Assembly (NCBI GenBank): GCA_903830655.1
Contig: CAIKUQ010000053.1
Coordinates: forward strand, 1-55,441
Direction: 5' to 3'
Origin: an uncultured Actinomycetes bacterium
Lineage (GTDB): Bacteria; Actinomycetota; Acidimicrobiia; Acidimicrobiales; RAAP-2
Length of the DNA: 55,441 nucleotides
Shown here: in pieces, positions 31,040 through 40,662 of the stretch
Layout of the letters: the number at the start of each line of letters is the position of its first letter
Numbering within the stretch: the stretch's first letter is position 1
Made by a program: the position numbers and the translations under genes
The notes under the pieces: generated by a model
The model's database searches: none
What the model was told of the DNA's origin: nothing
The model's input: only the letters and a program-made list of their open reading frames with translations

Positions 31040-32287
31040 GTGACAACACCCCCAAGTGTTGAGGGCGACGCCCTCGACTCCTATGCGACTACCCAAACAT
31101 TTGCCGAATTAGGCATTGTGCCCAAGTTGGTTGCCGCCCTCGAAGCCAAGGGCATCTCAACGGCCTTTCCTATTCAGGCCATGACTATCAACGACGCCCT
31201 CGCGGGACGCGACATCTGCGGCAAGGCCAAGACCGGTTCGGGCAAGACCCTCGGGTTTGGCCTTCCCCTCTTGCAGCGCGTGGCCGAAACTCCAAGTTTC
31301 CCCATTGAACCAAATAAACCAGTTCGCCCCCGTGGACTCGTTTTGTTGCCGACCCGTGAACTCGCCGTTCAGGTCCACGAAGTTCTTGAACCACTCGGCA
31401 AAGCACTTGGACTTCACGTTGCGGCCGTTTACGGTGGAGCCGACGTCGAAAAGCAAGTCGCGGTGTTGCGAAAGGGTTGTGACATCATCATCGCCACCCC
31501 CGGACGACTCATTGACCTCGGAGACCGCGGTGAACTAAATGTCGAAAACTTGGATGTGCTTGTCCTCGACGAAGCGGACCGCATGGCCGACATGGGATTT
31601 ATGCCACAGGTCGAGTGGGTATTACGCCGGATCGCCGAGCGCCCACACCAAACCCTCTTGTTCTCGGCGACTCTCGATGGGGCCGTTGATCGGTTGGTAA
31701 CGCGCTACTTGACGAACCCTGTGTTTCACGAAGTAGCGAGCGATACCCAAACGGTTTCATTGATGGCGCATCACTTCTTGCAGGTTCATCAGATGGACCG
31801 CGTGAAGGTTTGTTCAACCATTTGTAATTCCAATACCAAGACCATTATCTTTTGTCGCACCAAGCGAGGCGCGGATCGTCTCGTGGAGCAATTGCAAAAA
31901 GAGGGTGTTGACGCGGCGGCTATTCACGGTGACCTTCGCCAAAGCCAACGAGAAAAAGCCCTGGCTGACTTTGGTGCCGAAAAGCTCGCTGTTCTGGTAG
32001 CAACAGATGTCGCCGCCCGCGGATTGCACATCGACGCCGTGGACTGTGTGATTCACTTCGATCCACCGGAAGATCACAAGGCCTACCTGCACCGTTCGGG
32101 ACGTACCGCTCGAGCGGGGACAAAAGGTGTTGTAGTTTCACTCTTGCTCTGGAACCAAGCGGTGGAGGCTGAAGTGATTCAGCGCCGAATCGGCCTTCGT
32201 CTGCCTATCGTAGAAGTATTCTCAAACAACCCGCATCTTAAAAATCTTGCGGATTGGGATTCGTCAGTGGAGAAGTCGGTTCTATGA
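31040..32287 (+). CDS. DEAD-box ATP-dependent RNA helicase
   Basis: 415 residues. Motifs in order: Q-motif FPIQAMTINDAL, Walker A AKTGSGKTLGFGLP, PTRELAVQV, TPGRLIDL, DEAD box VLDEADRMADMGF, SAT as LFSATLD, then C-terminal IIFCRTKRGADRL, ATDVAARGLHIDAVD and HRSGRTARAG. It unwinds short RNA duplexes, probably in ribosome assembly or mRNA turnover. There is no long C-terminal extension, so it is of the short RhlE/SrmB-like core type. GTG 31040 has no obvious ribosome binding site. The stop overlaps the next gene (ATGA). Confidence 0.93.
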   Translation: MTTPPSVEGDALDSYATTQTFAELGIVPKLVAALEAKGISTAFPIQAMTINDALAGRDICGKAKTGSGKTLGFGLPLLQRVAETPSFPIEPNKPVRPRGLVLLPTRELAVQVHEVLEPLGKALGLHVAAVYGGADVEKQVAVLRKGCDIIIATPGRLIDLGDRGELNVENLDVLVLDEADRMADMGFMPQVEWVLRRIAERPHQTLLFSATLDGAVDRLVTRYLTNPVFHEVASDTQTVSLMAHHFLQVHQMDRVKVCSTICNSNTKTIIFCRTKRGADRLVEQLQKEGVDAAAIHGDLRQSQREKALADFGAEKLAVLVATDVAARGLHIDAVDCVIHFDPPEDHKAYLHRSGRTARAGTKGVVVSLLLWNQAVEAEVIQRRIGLRLPIVEVFSNNPHLKNLADWDSSVEKSVL

Positions 32288-33021
32288 AAAAACCAGCTCT
32301 CGAAGTATTTAAATACAAGAAGCAATTCGAGCGAGTTCTATGCGTGGTGGCGCACCCCGATGACATCGATTTCGGTGCCTCGGGGACTATTGCTTATCTG
32401 GTTTCGCAAGGATGCAAAGTTGCGTATGTCATGGTGACCTCCGGTGACGCTGGTGGCGATGACTCCAAGCTGTCTCGACGTCAGCGTGCGGCAATTCGCG
32501 AAAACGAACAGCGAAATGCCGCCATGGCCGTTGGAGTTCAGTCCGTCGCCTTTCTCGGTTACCGAGATGGCTTGGTCGAATCAAGTTTGAAGCTCCGTAA
32601 AGATATTGCGCAGAAGATTCGCGCCTTCAAGCCCGATCTTGTCATTACGCAAAATCCTGAACGTAACTGGGAGCGCATCTACGCATCACACCCGGACCAC
32701 ATGGCCGCTGGTGACGCAACCATTAAGGCTGTTTATCCAGATGCGCGCAATCCGCACGCCTTTCCGCGGTTACTGCGCAATGGGTACATGCCTCATACCG
32801 TTCCTGAAGTGTGGGTAACGGGTAGCGAGCCAAATATGGCCGTAGATATCACCAAGTACTTCAAATTCAAAGTGGCCGCGCTTAGCCAACACGTCTCCCA
32901 GATTGGTGACGGCGCCGAACTCGAAGACCGCCTTAAGTCTTGGGCGGTGTCTAACGCCGAGGCTGCGGGGATGAAGAAGAATCGACTCGCCGAAACCTTC
33001 CGGCGTATAGAGACTCGTTAG
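32284..33021 (+). CDS. PIG-L/LmbE family deacetylase
   Basis: 245 residues from ATG 32284, overlapping the helicase stop by four bases. The zinc-site motif is [16 protein letters not shown] near 24-39 and the third ligand is in [10 protein letters not shown]. The family removes acetyl groups from sugar amines, including GlcNAc-inositol (MshB) and mycothiol conjugates (Mca). Which of these applies cannot be decided here; the short length and HPDDIDFG wording fit general PIG-L proteins. Its stop interlocks with that of acnA (TTAG). Confidence 0.9.
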   Translation: MKKPALEVFKYKKQFERVLCVVAHPDDIDFGASGTIAYLVSQGCKVAYVMVTSGDAGGDDSKLSRRQRAAIRENEQRNAAMAVGVQSVAFLGYRDGLVESSLKLRKDIAQKIRAFKPDLVITQNPERNWERIYASHPDHMAAGDATIKAVYPDARNPHAFPRLLRNGYMPHTVPEVWVTGSEPNMAVDITKYFKFKVAALSQHVSQIGDGAELEDRLKSWAVSNAEAAGMKKNRLAETFRRIETR

Positions 33022-35699
33022 TTCGTAGTGAGTTGGCGTAAGACGTAGTTCAATACTCCACCGTGACGGTAATAGTCCGCCTCGGTCGGGGTATCGATAC
33101 GGAGTCGAACGGTAAAGTGCACAACCTCACCCGAGCTGCGGGTAGCGGTGACCTGGACTAACGGCACCATCTCGCCATTGTTCAATGGGGCCAGCCCGCT
33201 GATGTCAAAAGACTCAGTTCCGTCAAGGTTGTAGGTGGTGGCTGATTCGCCGGCCTGGTATTGCAAGGGCAATACACCCATACCAACCAGGTTGGCGCGG
33301 TGAATACGCTCGAAGCTCTCGACCAGAACGGCCTTGACCCCGAGCAACTTCGTTCCCTTGGCGGCCCAGTCACGGCTTGATCCACTGCCATATTCTTTGC
33401 CACCCAAAATAAGCAACGGTGTACCCTCGGCCAAGTAAGCACGAGATGCTTCGTAGATTGAGGTTTGCTGGCCCTCGGGGAGCTTGATGGTGATGCCGCC
33501 TTCGGTTCCGGGGGCCATTTGATTACGCAACCGAATATTGGCGAATGTGCCTCGGACCATGACCTCGTCATTTCCACGGCGCGTGCCGTAGGAATTGAAA
33601 TCCTTTGGGGCAACGCCCTTTTCACTCAAGAACAAGCCAGCGGGGACGCTGGAGCGAATATTCCCAGCAGGGGAGATGTGGTCAGTAGTAACCGAGTCAC
33701 CAAGCTTGGCTAAGACGCGTGCGCCAGTGATGTCGCTCACAGTCCCCGGCTGCATAGTGAGCCCATCGAAGTAAGGCGGCAACTTCACGTAGGTTGAGTC
33801 TTGGTCCCAGGCGTAGGTCATAGCGTTTGTCGTGGGGACCTCCCGCCAACGTTCGTCGCCACTGAAGGCACTGGCGTAGCGAGTTTTGAACATCTCGGGA
33901 GTCAGCGAAGCGCGAACGGCTTCGGCAACCGCCTGGTCAGTGGGCCACAGGTCGCGCAAGAAAACTGGGGCACCCTCTTGGTCGTGGCCGAGAGGCTCGC
34001 TCTGCAGATCAATGTCGACCGTTCCGGCGATGGCGTAGGCAACGACCAGTGGGGGTGAGGCCAAGTAGTTTTGCTTGATGTCAGGGTGGATGCGACCTTC
34101 AAAGTTTCGATTGCCCGAGAGCACCGAAACGACCGATAGGTCGTGCGCGTTGACCGCATCCGAGACACCATCAAGTAGGGGTCCAGTGTTCCCGATGCAC
34201 GTAGTGCAACCGTACCCCGCGAGGTAAAAACCCAACTTGTCGAGGGGCTCGACAAGATTTGCCCGCTCGAGGTAGTCCATAACGACTCGCGAACCCGGGG
34301 CGAGAGATGTCTTGACCCAAGGCTTGGCGCTGAGGCCCCGCTCAATAGCAGCCTGGGCGACGAGACCGGCCGCGACCAACACCGAAGGGTTCGAAGTATT
34401 GGTGCACGAGGTAATTGCCGCGACCGTTACCGCGCCATCGCGCAAGGTGGTGGCGAAGTGCTTGCCGGTGACCTCTTTGGGCTCACGATCAAGAGCCTTT
34501 TTGAATGCGCCACGAACTTGGCCCAGGCCAACACGGTCTTGGGGACGCTTGGGCCCGGCCAAACTGGGTTCGACAGTTGCGAGGTCCAGTTCGACGTACT
34601 CGGAGTAAATGGGCTCAACGGTGTTGGCGTCGTGCCACACTCCCTGGGCTTTGGCGTACGCCTCAACGAGGGCGAGTTGGTCGGCGGGTCGCCCGGTGAA
34701 GGCCAGATAGTCCACGGTCACCTGGTCAATCGGGAAGATCGCACAGGTAGCGCCATACTCGGGTGACATGTTGCCAATCGTCGCGCGAGTTTCGAGTGAG
34801 AGCGAGGTAACGCCGGACCCAAATGCTTCAACAAATTTTCCAACGACACCATGTTTACGCAAGAGTTCCGTAATAGTGAGGACGACATCAGTTGCGGTGA
34901 CCCCTTCTCGGGTAGCGCCAGAAAGCTTTAGTCCAACAACCGGTGGAATCAACATGGAAGTGGGTTGGCCGAGCATGCCGGCCTCGGCCTCAATACCGCC
35001 AACACCCCAGCCCAAAACACCAAGTCCATTGACCATGGTGGTGTGGGAGTCGGTGCCCACGACTGAGTCAAAGTAAGCAACATCAGTGTGGTCAAAGACC
35101 ACGCGAGCGAGGTGCTCGAGGTTGACCTGGTGGCAGATGCCCATCCCCGGAGGGACTACGCGGAATTGTTCAAAGGAACTTTGCGCCCACTTCAAGAAGG
35201 TGTAACGCTCAACGTTGCGGTCGTACTCAATTGCCACATTCTCGTCGTAGCTGGTCGATGAACCGGTGCGCTCGAGGATGACCGAGTGATCGATTACCAA
35301 TTCAACGGGAACGAGAGGATTAATTTTCTTAGGGTCTCCGCCCAGCGCAATTATTGCGTCACGCATCGAAGCCAAGTCCACCACGGCAGGGACTCCCGTG
35401 AGGTCTTGCATCAGGACACGCTCGGGAGTGAAGGCAATCTCCTTGGCGTCATCACCCGCCGCTTCGCCGTGGCGAGTTGGGGTGTCGGCCCAGCGAGCCA
35501 ATGCTTCAATATCCGCGGCGAGAACTTTGTTGCCATCTTCGTGCCGGAGTAAATTTTCTAGCAACACCTTGATGGAGTAGGGGAGTTTGTCGACTCCAAA
35601 TCCTTGTAGCGCCTCAGCTTTAAGCGAGTAGTAGGTGAGAGTGCGACCACCGACGTGAAGTTCGCTGCGGGCGCCAAAGGAGTTCAGGGAAGTAGCCAC
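33018..35699 (-). CDS. acnA: Aconitate hydratase A
   Basis: 893 residues from GTG 35699, giving [18 protein letters not shown], the usual AcnA start; an ATG at 35786 would run into argS. A TCA-cycle enzyme isomerising citrate to isocitrate via cis-aconitate. The three cluster ligands are in [12 protein letters not shown] and [14 protein letters not shown]. Other conserved parts are [22 protein letters not shown], the swivel-domain region and [14 protein letters not shown] near the C-terminus. Divergent from argS with 79 bp between starts. Confidence 0.96.
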   Translation of the reverse strand: MATSLNSFGARSELHVGGRTLTYYSLKAEALQGFGVDKLPYSIKVLLENLLRHEDGNKVLAADIEALARWADTPTRHGEAAGDDAKEIAFTPERVLMQDLTGVPAVVDLASMRDAIIALGGDPKKINPLVPVELVIDHSVILERTGSSTSYDENVAIEYDRNVERYTFLKWAQSSFEQFRVVPPGMGICHQVNLEHLARVVFDHTDVAYFDSVVGTDSHTTMVNGLGVLGWGVGGIEAEAGMLGQPTSMLIPPVVGLKLSGATREGVTATDVVLTITELLRKHGVVGKFVEAFGSGVTSLSLETRATIGNMSPEYGATCAIFPIDQVTVDYLAFTGRPADQLALVEAYAKAQGVWHDANTVEPIYSEYVELDLATVEPSLAGPKRPQDRVGLGQVRGAFKKALDREPKEVTGKHFATTLRDGAVTVAAITSCTNTSNPSVLVAAGLVAQAAIERGLSAKPWVKTSLAPGSRVVMDYLERANLVEPLDKLGFYLAGYGCTTCIGNTGPLLDGVSDAVNAHDLSVVSVLSGNRNFEGRIHPDIKQNYLASPPLVVAYAIAGTVDIDLQSEPLGHDQEGAPVFLRDLWPTDQAVAEAVRASLTPEMFKTRYASAFSGDERWREVPTTNAMTYAWDQDSTYVKLPPYFDGLTMQPGTVSDITGARVLAKLGDSVTTDHISPAGNIRSSVPAGLFLSEKGVAPKDFNSYGTRRGNDEVMVRGTFANIRLRNQMAPGTEGGITIKLPEGQQTSIYEASRAYLAEGTPLLILGGKEYGSGSSRDWAAKGTKLLGVKAVLVESFERIHRANLVGMGVLPLQYQAGESATTYNLDGTESFDISGLAPLNNGEMVPLVQVTATRSSGEVVHFTVRLRIDTPTEADYYRHGGVLNYVLRQLTTN

Positions 35700-35778
35700 C
35701 TCTCTATTCTGCCGTAAATCCCAAGCGAACAGTTCGAGAGTGTCCCACCTCAAAGTTGGAAAGTGAGAGACTGGCTGG

Positions 35779-37494
35779 ATGCCCACGACCTACGATCTCG
35801 TTAATTCTCGACTGGCAGTGGCATTCGACTCCGTTTTGGCGGGCACCGATCCCGTCTTGCGCCCTTCTGAGCGATGTGACTACCAAGCCAATGGCGTCAT
35901 GGCGATGTCCAAGATGCTGGGAAAACCACCCCGGGAAGTGGCCGAATTGGTTGTTGGGGCGCTCGACTTTGCTGACATGGGCACCGTCGAAATTGCGGGT
36001 CCCGGATTTCTCAATGTTTCTCTCTCGCCACAATTTCTCTCGAATCAACTATCGACCTTGTTGAATAACTCCAGACTGGGAGTTGATACCGCACCCTCAG
36101 AAAATGTTGTTATTGACTATTCGGCTCCGAATGTTGCCAAGGAGATGCACGTTGGTCACTTACGTTCTACGGTAATTGGCGACGCCCTGGCTCGAATGTA
36201 TCGCTTTAAGGGCCACACCGTTATTGCGCGTAATCACGTGGGTGACTGGGGAACCCCATTTGGAAAGCTGATCGAACATCTCCTTGACATGGGCGAGGAT
36301 GCCGCCATCGCCACGCTTTCAATTGGAGACCTTGACACCTTTTACCGCGAGGCCAACGCGAAGTTCGAGGCGGATGATTCCTTTAAAGAGCGAAGCCGTC
36401 TTCGAGTGGTGGCCTTACAAACGGGAGATCCCGAAACTCGTCGTTTATGGCGGGTCTTAGTAGATCAGAGCGTGGCCTACTTCAGTGAGGTCTACGCCAA
36501 ACTCGACGTACTGCTTACCCCTGAAGATGTGGTGGGGGAGTCCTATTACAACGACATGCTGCAAGCGGTTGTCGATGATTTGCAAGAGGCGGGCTTACTG
36601 GTTGAAAGTGATGGCGCACTCTGCGTATTTCCAGAGGGTTTCGTCAATCGCGACGGCGATCCTCTGCCGCTCATCGTGCAAAAGCGTGATGAGGGATTTG
36701 GGTACGCGGCAACAGATCTAGCCGCTGTCCGAGACCGCGTCACTAATGTGGCAGCCCAAGAGATTCTCTACATCGTTGGTGCACCACAATCGCAACACCT
36801 CGAAATGGTTTATGCCGTAGCGCGCCAGGCAGGTTGGCTGTCGGACTCTATTCGGTGTGAACACGTCCCCTTTGGAAATGTGCTCGGCAAGGACCACAAG
36901 ATGTTTAAGTCTCGCGAAGGCACAACGGTCAAGCTCGTCAGCCTTCTGGACGAAGCAATTGAACGTGCTGACTCACAACTTCGTGAACGTGACACGGGGC
37001 TAACGCCAGAGGCTCGCCGAGAACTCGCAACCTCAATTGCGCGTGCGGCAGTCAAATACGCCGACCTCTCCACGGAGCGTCAACGTGACTATGTCTTTGA
37101 ACTCGATCGCATGTTGGCCTTCGAAGGTGACACTGGTCCGTACTTGCAATACGCCTACGCGCGAATCGAATCTATTTTCCGCAAACTTGAGGTGCCCGTT
37201 GCCCTCGACGCAACCACATTCACTTTGGCCGAACCTCAGGCGTGGCAGTTGGCTTTAGGAATTATTGAATTCCCGGTGGCCTTTGACTCGGCGCTTCGCG
37301 ATTTGGTGCCCCACCGGCTCTGCACCTATCTCTTTGACCTCGCCCAACGATTTACCGCTTTTTATGATGCCTGTCCGGTACTTTCTGCGTCGGGCGATTT
37401 ACAACGCGAGCGGCTGGCCCTGTGTCGATTGACAGGCGATACGCTCAAGTTGGGTTTGTCGGTACTCGGCATTGACGCCCCAGAGAAGATGTAG
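35779..37494 (+). CDS. argS: Arginyl-tRNA synthetase
   Basis: 571 residues. The N-terminal Add-1 domain (about 1-105) is followed by the HIGH motif [32 protein letters not shown] segment, [23 protein letters not shown] and a DALR anticodon-binding domain also match ArgRS. The KMSKS position reads [13 protein letters not shown], a normal ArgRS variant. In mycobacteria argS directly precedes lysA; here 6 kb with btuFCD, pyk, a peptidase and a tRNA separate them. Confidence 0.96.
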   Translation: MPTTYDLVNSRLAVAFDSVLAGTDPVLRPSERCDYQANGVMAMSKMLGKPPREVAELVVGALDFADMGTVEIAGPGFLNVSLSPQFLSNQLSTLLNNSRLGVDTAPSENVVIDYSAPNVAKEMHVGHLRSTVIGDALARMYRFKGHTVIARNHVGDWGTPFGKLIEHLLDMGEDAAIATLSIGDLDTFYREANAKFEADDSFKERSRLRVVALQTGDPETRRLWRVLVDQSVAYFSEVYAKLDVLLTPEDVVGESYYNDMLQAVVDDLQEAGLLVESDGALCVFPEGFVNRDGDPLPLIVQKRDEGFGYAATDLAAVRDRVTNVAAQEILYIVGAPQSQHLEMVYAVARQAGWLSDSIRCEHVPFGNVLGKDHKMFKSREGTTVKLVSLLDEAIERADSQLRERDTGLTPEARRELATSIARAAVKYADLSTERQRDYVFELDRMLAFEGDTGPYLQYAYARIESIFRKLEVPVALDATTFTLAEPQAWQLALGIIEFPVAFDSALRDLVPHRLCTYLFDLAQRFTAFYDACPVLSASGDLQRERLALCRLTGDTLKLGLSVLGIDAPEKM

Positions 37495-37507
37495 CCAAGG
37501 AGTCTGT

Positions 37508-37675
37508 ATGTGCAAACGAATTACCTGCCCAAATTGCCACAAGCCCACATGGTCCGGCTGCGGTCAGCACATCGAGCAAGCACTACAAGGAGTTCCTGAG
37601 GCCGATCGTTGCCACTGCACCGTCTCTCGCTCAAAGGGGCCGGGTCTTTTTGCTCGACTTTTGGGGCGCAAGTAA
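37508..37675 (+). CDS. Cys-rich micro-protein (zinc-ribbon-like)
   Basis: 55 residues from ATG 37508, with AAGGAG at 37497-37502. The sequence begins MCKRITCPNCHKPTWSGCG and then has HIEQALQGVPEADRCHC, giving Cys2, Cys7, Cys10, Cys18, His21, Cys35 and Cys37: enough for one or two zinc sites. A basic tail (GLFARLLGRK) follows. I recall similar short proteins with the KPTW/GCGxH pattern in many bacteria, always of unknown function. It lies 13 bp downstream of argS and immediately upstream of the cobalamin riboswitch. Confidence 0.75.
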   Translation: MCKRITCPNCHKPTWSGCGQHIEQALQGVPEADRCHCTVSRSKGPGLFARLLGRK

Positions 37676-37689
37676 GAAGCCCACGAGGG

Positions 37690-37830
37690 CTAGCCTGTAC
37701 CTATCTCAAAGCAGCGAAGTCGGTGAGAATCCGACGCTGTCGCGCAACTGTAAGGGCCACCGCCTAAGCCAGGTCGACTGTTCGAGTGTGAATACCAACC
37801 TTCGCGTCAAAAGGTGGGCTTAGGTTTCCT
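37690..37830 (+). ncRNA. Cobalamin (B12) riboswitch
   Basis: The core signatures are present in order: GAAGTCGGTGAGAATCCGAC, then GTCGCGCAACTGTAA, then the B12-box-like AAGCCAGGTCGACTG. CCTAAGCC (37763-37770), which overlaps the aptamer core, is exactly complementary to GGCTTAGG (37817-37824) downstream, a candidate expression-platform switch. It precedes a B12-type ABC importer. Confidence 0.9.
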
Positions 37831-37865
37831 AGGGTCATCTATTGGTGCGTCCAACAAAGGGAAAC

Positions 37866-38750
37866 ATGAACAGATTGTGGCGCGCAACCATGATGGCTGT
37901 AACAAGTTTCTCGCTGATTGGTCTGCCATTGGCAGGTCCGACGTTCAGCGGGGCTGCCGTGACGCCAGCATGCATTATTTCGTTATCGCCCAGCGCGACC
38001 GAAACCCTGTACGCGCTTGGCGTTGGTCGGGCCGTCAAAGCGGTGGATTCCACCGCCAATTTCCCAAAAACTGGATTGCCGCCAAGAAGAATCAACGCCT
38101 TTAATCCCAGTCTGGAAGCGATTCTGTCGGTCTGTTCAACAAAACCACAGCTCGTGCTCATCTCCTACGATGCGAATCAGGTGCAAGAGAAACTCCAAGC
38201 ACAAGGAATACTCGTCTTAAAGCAACCAGCTCCCGCAAACCTCGCCGGGGCCTATTCACAAATTAAACAGATTGGCCGGGCGGTGCATAAAGCAAGACAG
38301 GCGCGAAACTTAGTTAACGCCATGAGACGTTCGATCAACCGAGCTATCGCGACTGTTGCCCCTTCCGCTACTCACCAACGGGTGTACTACGAACTTGACC
38401 CCACCTTCTATTCCGCAACTTCTCAAACCTTTGTCGGCTCAATTCTTAAATTGATGCACGTGGTTAATATTGCTGATGCCAAAGGCGTATCCAATGCTGG
38501 AGGCTACCCACAGCTCAGCGCCGAATATATTGCGAGTGCCAATCCCACAATTATTTTTCTGGCGGACACCCTATGCTGTGGCGCCAATCCCCATGCGATA
38601 TCTAGTCGCGCAGCCTTCGCTTCCGTGAGTGCAGTGCGAAAGCACCACGTCTATGGACTCAACGATGACATTGCATCTCGTTGGGGACCGCGGTTGACAC
38701 AACTGGTGCGAGCACTAACTCGCGACATAAACCTGGCGCAGAAGAAGTAA
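37866..38750 (+). CDS. btuF: Cobalamin-type ABC transporter substrate-binding protein
   Basis: 294 residues from ATG 37866 with AAAGGG at 37856-37861. An N-terminal signal segment (about 1-35) is followed by the class III periplasmic-binding fold: SLSPSATETLYALGVGRAVKAVD is the family's start. NPSLEAILSVCSTKPQLVLI is the typical helix-strand pair, and the C-lobe ends with HHVYGLNDDIASRWGPRL. No canonical lipobox cysteine is seen at the end of the signal, unusual for a Gram-positive binding protein. Control by the upstream cobalamin riboswitch argues for B12 or cobinamide rather than iron-siderophore as ligand. Confidence 0.88.
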   Translation: MNRLWRATMMAVTSFSLIGLPLAGPTFSGAAVTPACIISLSPSATETLYALGVGRAVKAVDSTANFPKTGLPPRRINAFNPSLEAILSVCSTKPQLVLISYDANQVQEKLQAQGILVLKQPAPANLAGAYSQIKQIGRAVHKARQARNLVNAMRRSINRAIATVAPSATHQRVYYELDPTFYSATSQTFVGSILKLMHVVNIADAKGVSNAGGYPQLSAEYIASANPTIIFLADTLCCGANPHAISSRAAFASVSAVRKHHVYGLNDDIASRWGPRLTQLVRALTRDINLAQKK

Positions 38751-38752
38751 CG

Positions 38753-39790
38753 GTGAGCACACTTGTCACCTCCAGACGGGTCCGAGGAGTAGTTCTTGGT
38801 GCGGCCCTGGGCTTGGTTCTGGCCGCTTTGTTGGGACTAGCCATTGGGCCGACTCCCATCTCCATTCACGAGATTTTGCGCAACATTGGTATTCATGCAG
38901 GGCTTGTACAGGGGCGGGTAGGCCCCACCGAAAATACCGTTTTGTGGCAAATCAGGGCTCCACGTTTGGTGCTCGGCCTGCTCGCAGGTTCAATGCTCGC
39001 CGTGGCGGGCGGGACCTACCAAGGAATTTTCCGCAACCCCCTGGCCGATCCGTACATCTTGGGGGTTGCTTCGGGTGCAGGGTTTGGCGCGACGGTCGCC
39101 ATTGTGGGACTTGGTGGCCTGGTGAGTGCGGATGCGAATTTGATTCCACCCTTTGCGTTTGGCGGAGCGCTACTCGCAGTTTCCGCGACGTGGATTATTG
39201 GTGGGCGAGGATCGCGCTCCAGCGGCGCCACACTGATACTTACTGGAGTTGCGGTGGGCTCTTTGATGACTAGTGCTCAGACGCTGCTCCAGCAACACGC
39301 CTCGCTGACCTCACTCGCAAACGTATATATCTGGCTGTTGGGCTCACTAGCGAGTGCCAGTTGGGCAACGGTGTTGAGGCTAATTCCGTATGTTGGCGTG
39401 TGCCTAGTCGCTTGCTTGCTGGTTGCGAGAAATCTTGACGTGATGAGCGTTGGGGAAACTGAAGCTCGAGTGCTGGGTTTAAATGTTCGTCGACTTCGAC
39501 TGGTCGCGCTGGGGGCAGCTTCGCTCGGAACCGCGGCTGTTGTATCGGCTGTTGGTCTGATTGGTTTTGTTGGACTGGTGGTACCTCACATTGTTCGAAT
39601 GCTCTCGGGCACCTCCTATCGACGGATCTTGCCGATTAGTGCTTTGGTTGGTGCAGCGTTTCTAGTATTCGCGGACACTGTGGCGCGGACCGTTCTCGCG
39701 CCTTCGGAACTACCAATTGGTGTGATTACCGCACTGGTGGGGGCCCCAACCTTTGTTTTAATTTTGGCCAAGCGAGAGGTCGAGTTATGA
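38753..39790 (+). CDS. btuC: Cobalamin-type ABC transporter permease (FecCD/BtuC family)
   Basis: 345 residues from GTG 38753, two bases after the btuF stop; an ATG at 38681 lies inside btuF. About ten hydrophobic helices. Family signatures: RAPRLVLGLLAGSMLAVAGG, GIFRNPLADPYILGVASGAG, and the coupling-helix region GLIGFVGLVVPHIVRML with the following basic loop. It forms the transport channel for the BtuFCD importer. The four-base overlap with btuD indicates coupled translation. Confidence 0.93.
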   Translation: MSTLVTSRRVRGVVLGAALGLVLAALLGLAIGPTPISIHEILRNIGIHAGLVQGRVGPTENTVLWQIRAPRLVLGLLAGSMLAVAGGTYQGIFRNPLADPYILGVASGAGFGATVAIVGLGGLVSADANLIPPFAFGGALLAVSATWIIGGRGSRSSGATLILTGVAVGSLMTSAQTLLQQHASLTSLANVYIWLLGSLASASWATVLRLIPYVGVCLVACLLVARNLDVMSVGETEARVLGLNVRRLRLVALGAASLGTAAVVSAVGLIGFVGLVVPHIVRMLSGTSYRRILPISALVGAAFLVFADTVARTVLAPSELPIGVITALVGAPTFVLILAKREVEL

Positions 39791-40560
39791 CCCTCTTGAA
39801 GATTGAGAATCTGAGTATTTGGGCTGGCAAAAAGGCACTGCTGGAATCGATAAACCTTGAATTCCACCCTCGAAGCTGGGTGAGTGTGATTGGGCCAAAC
39901 GGGGCGGGAAAAACAACTTTGGTGGAGGCAATTTCTGGCGTTCGCTCCGTTCCCAAAGCGACTGTCTCTCTCGGCGGGCGTGACATCACCTCACTTAGTG
40001 AGCGAGAGCGAGCGAAACTGGTTTCTTTTGTCCCGCAAAGTCCCGTCATTCCAAAAGGGATAAGCCTGTATCAGTACCTGAGTCTCGGTCGAACGGCATA
40101 TCAAGGTGCGTGGCGAACCGTCGGCCCAGAAGATCGGCGGATTGTCGAAGAGGTAGCGGACCGGCTGGAGATTGGCCAAATTTTAAGCCAGGAATTCTCC
40201 AGTTTGTCGGGGGGCGAGCGCCAAAGGGGAATCTTGGCTCGAGCGCTCGTGCAAGAGGCGTCGGTCTTGGTGCTCGATGAGCCAATCGCCGGATTGGACA
40301 TCCGCCACCAACTCGGGACTCTCGATCTATTGCGGCGGGAGGTCGAGGAGCAGGATGTTTGTATCATCAGCACCCTGCACGACCTCACACTGGCGGGGCA
40401 ATATGCCGATCGTCTAGTCGTTCTCGAACGTGGTCAGGTTGCATTAGATGGTTCCGCCAGCGAAATCATTCGCAACCCGCAGCTTTCGACGATTTATGGA
40501 GCGAGGCTCGAAGTAGTGACTATTGACGGTGCCGAATTGGTCATACCGGCACCAAACTAG
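39787..40560 (+). CDS. btuD: Cobalamin-type ABC transporter ATP-binding protein
   Basis: 257 residues. Walker A GPNGAGKTTLVEA near 39, Q-loop SFVPQSP, signature SSLSGGERQRGILARAL, Walker B LVLDEPIAGLD, and switch His in STLHDLTLAGQYADR. The family ending EIIRNPQLSTIYGARLEV is present. It powers the BtuC permease from the cytoplasmic side. ATG 39787 overlaps the btuC stop (ATGA). Confidence 0.94.
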   Translation: MTLLKIENLSIWAGKKALLESINLEFHPRSWVSVIGPNGAGKTTLVEAISGVRSVPKATVSLGGRDITSLSERERAKLVSFVPQSPVIPKGISLYQYLSLGRTAYQGAWRTVGPEDRRIVEEVADRLEIGQILSQEFSSLSGGERQRGILARALVQEASVLVLDEPIAGLDIRHQLGTLDLLRREVEEQDVCIISTLHDLTLAGQYADRLVVLERGQVALDGSASEIIRNPQLSTIYGARLEVVTIDGAELVIPAPN

Positions 40561-40624
40561 GTTGATACTTCTTACTTACTACTTGTGAGTATGTCACCAA
40601 AAGTTTTCCAATAGGACAACGGAG

Positions 40625-40662
40625 TTTCCCTTAGAATGGTGTAAACCACTGAAGGGAAAATT
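40625..40662 (+). promoter_or_regulatory. Hairpin sequestering the pyk ribosome binding site
   Basis: TTTCCCTT (40625-40632) pairs with AAGGGAAA (40652-40659), which contains the Shine-Dalgarno. Inside it TGGT (40637-40640), a GTAA tetraloop and ACCA (40645-40648) form a second stem. The structure ends three bases before GTG 40663. Confidence 0.55.

Noticed and set aside
35726..35736. CGAACAGTTCG between acnA and argS, resembling an SOS box
   Set aside because: Actinobacterial LexA sites have CGAAC and GTTCG separated by four bases; here the spacer is one base, and the neighbours are not SOS genes.
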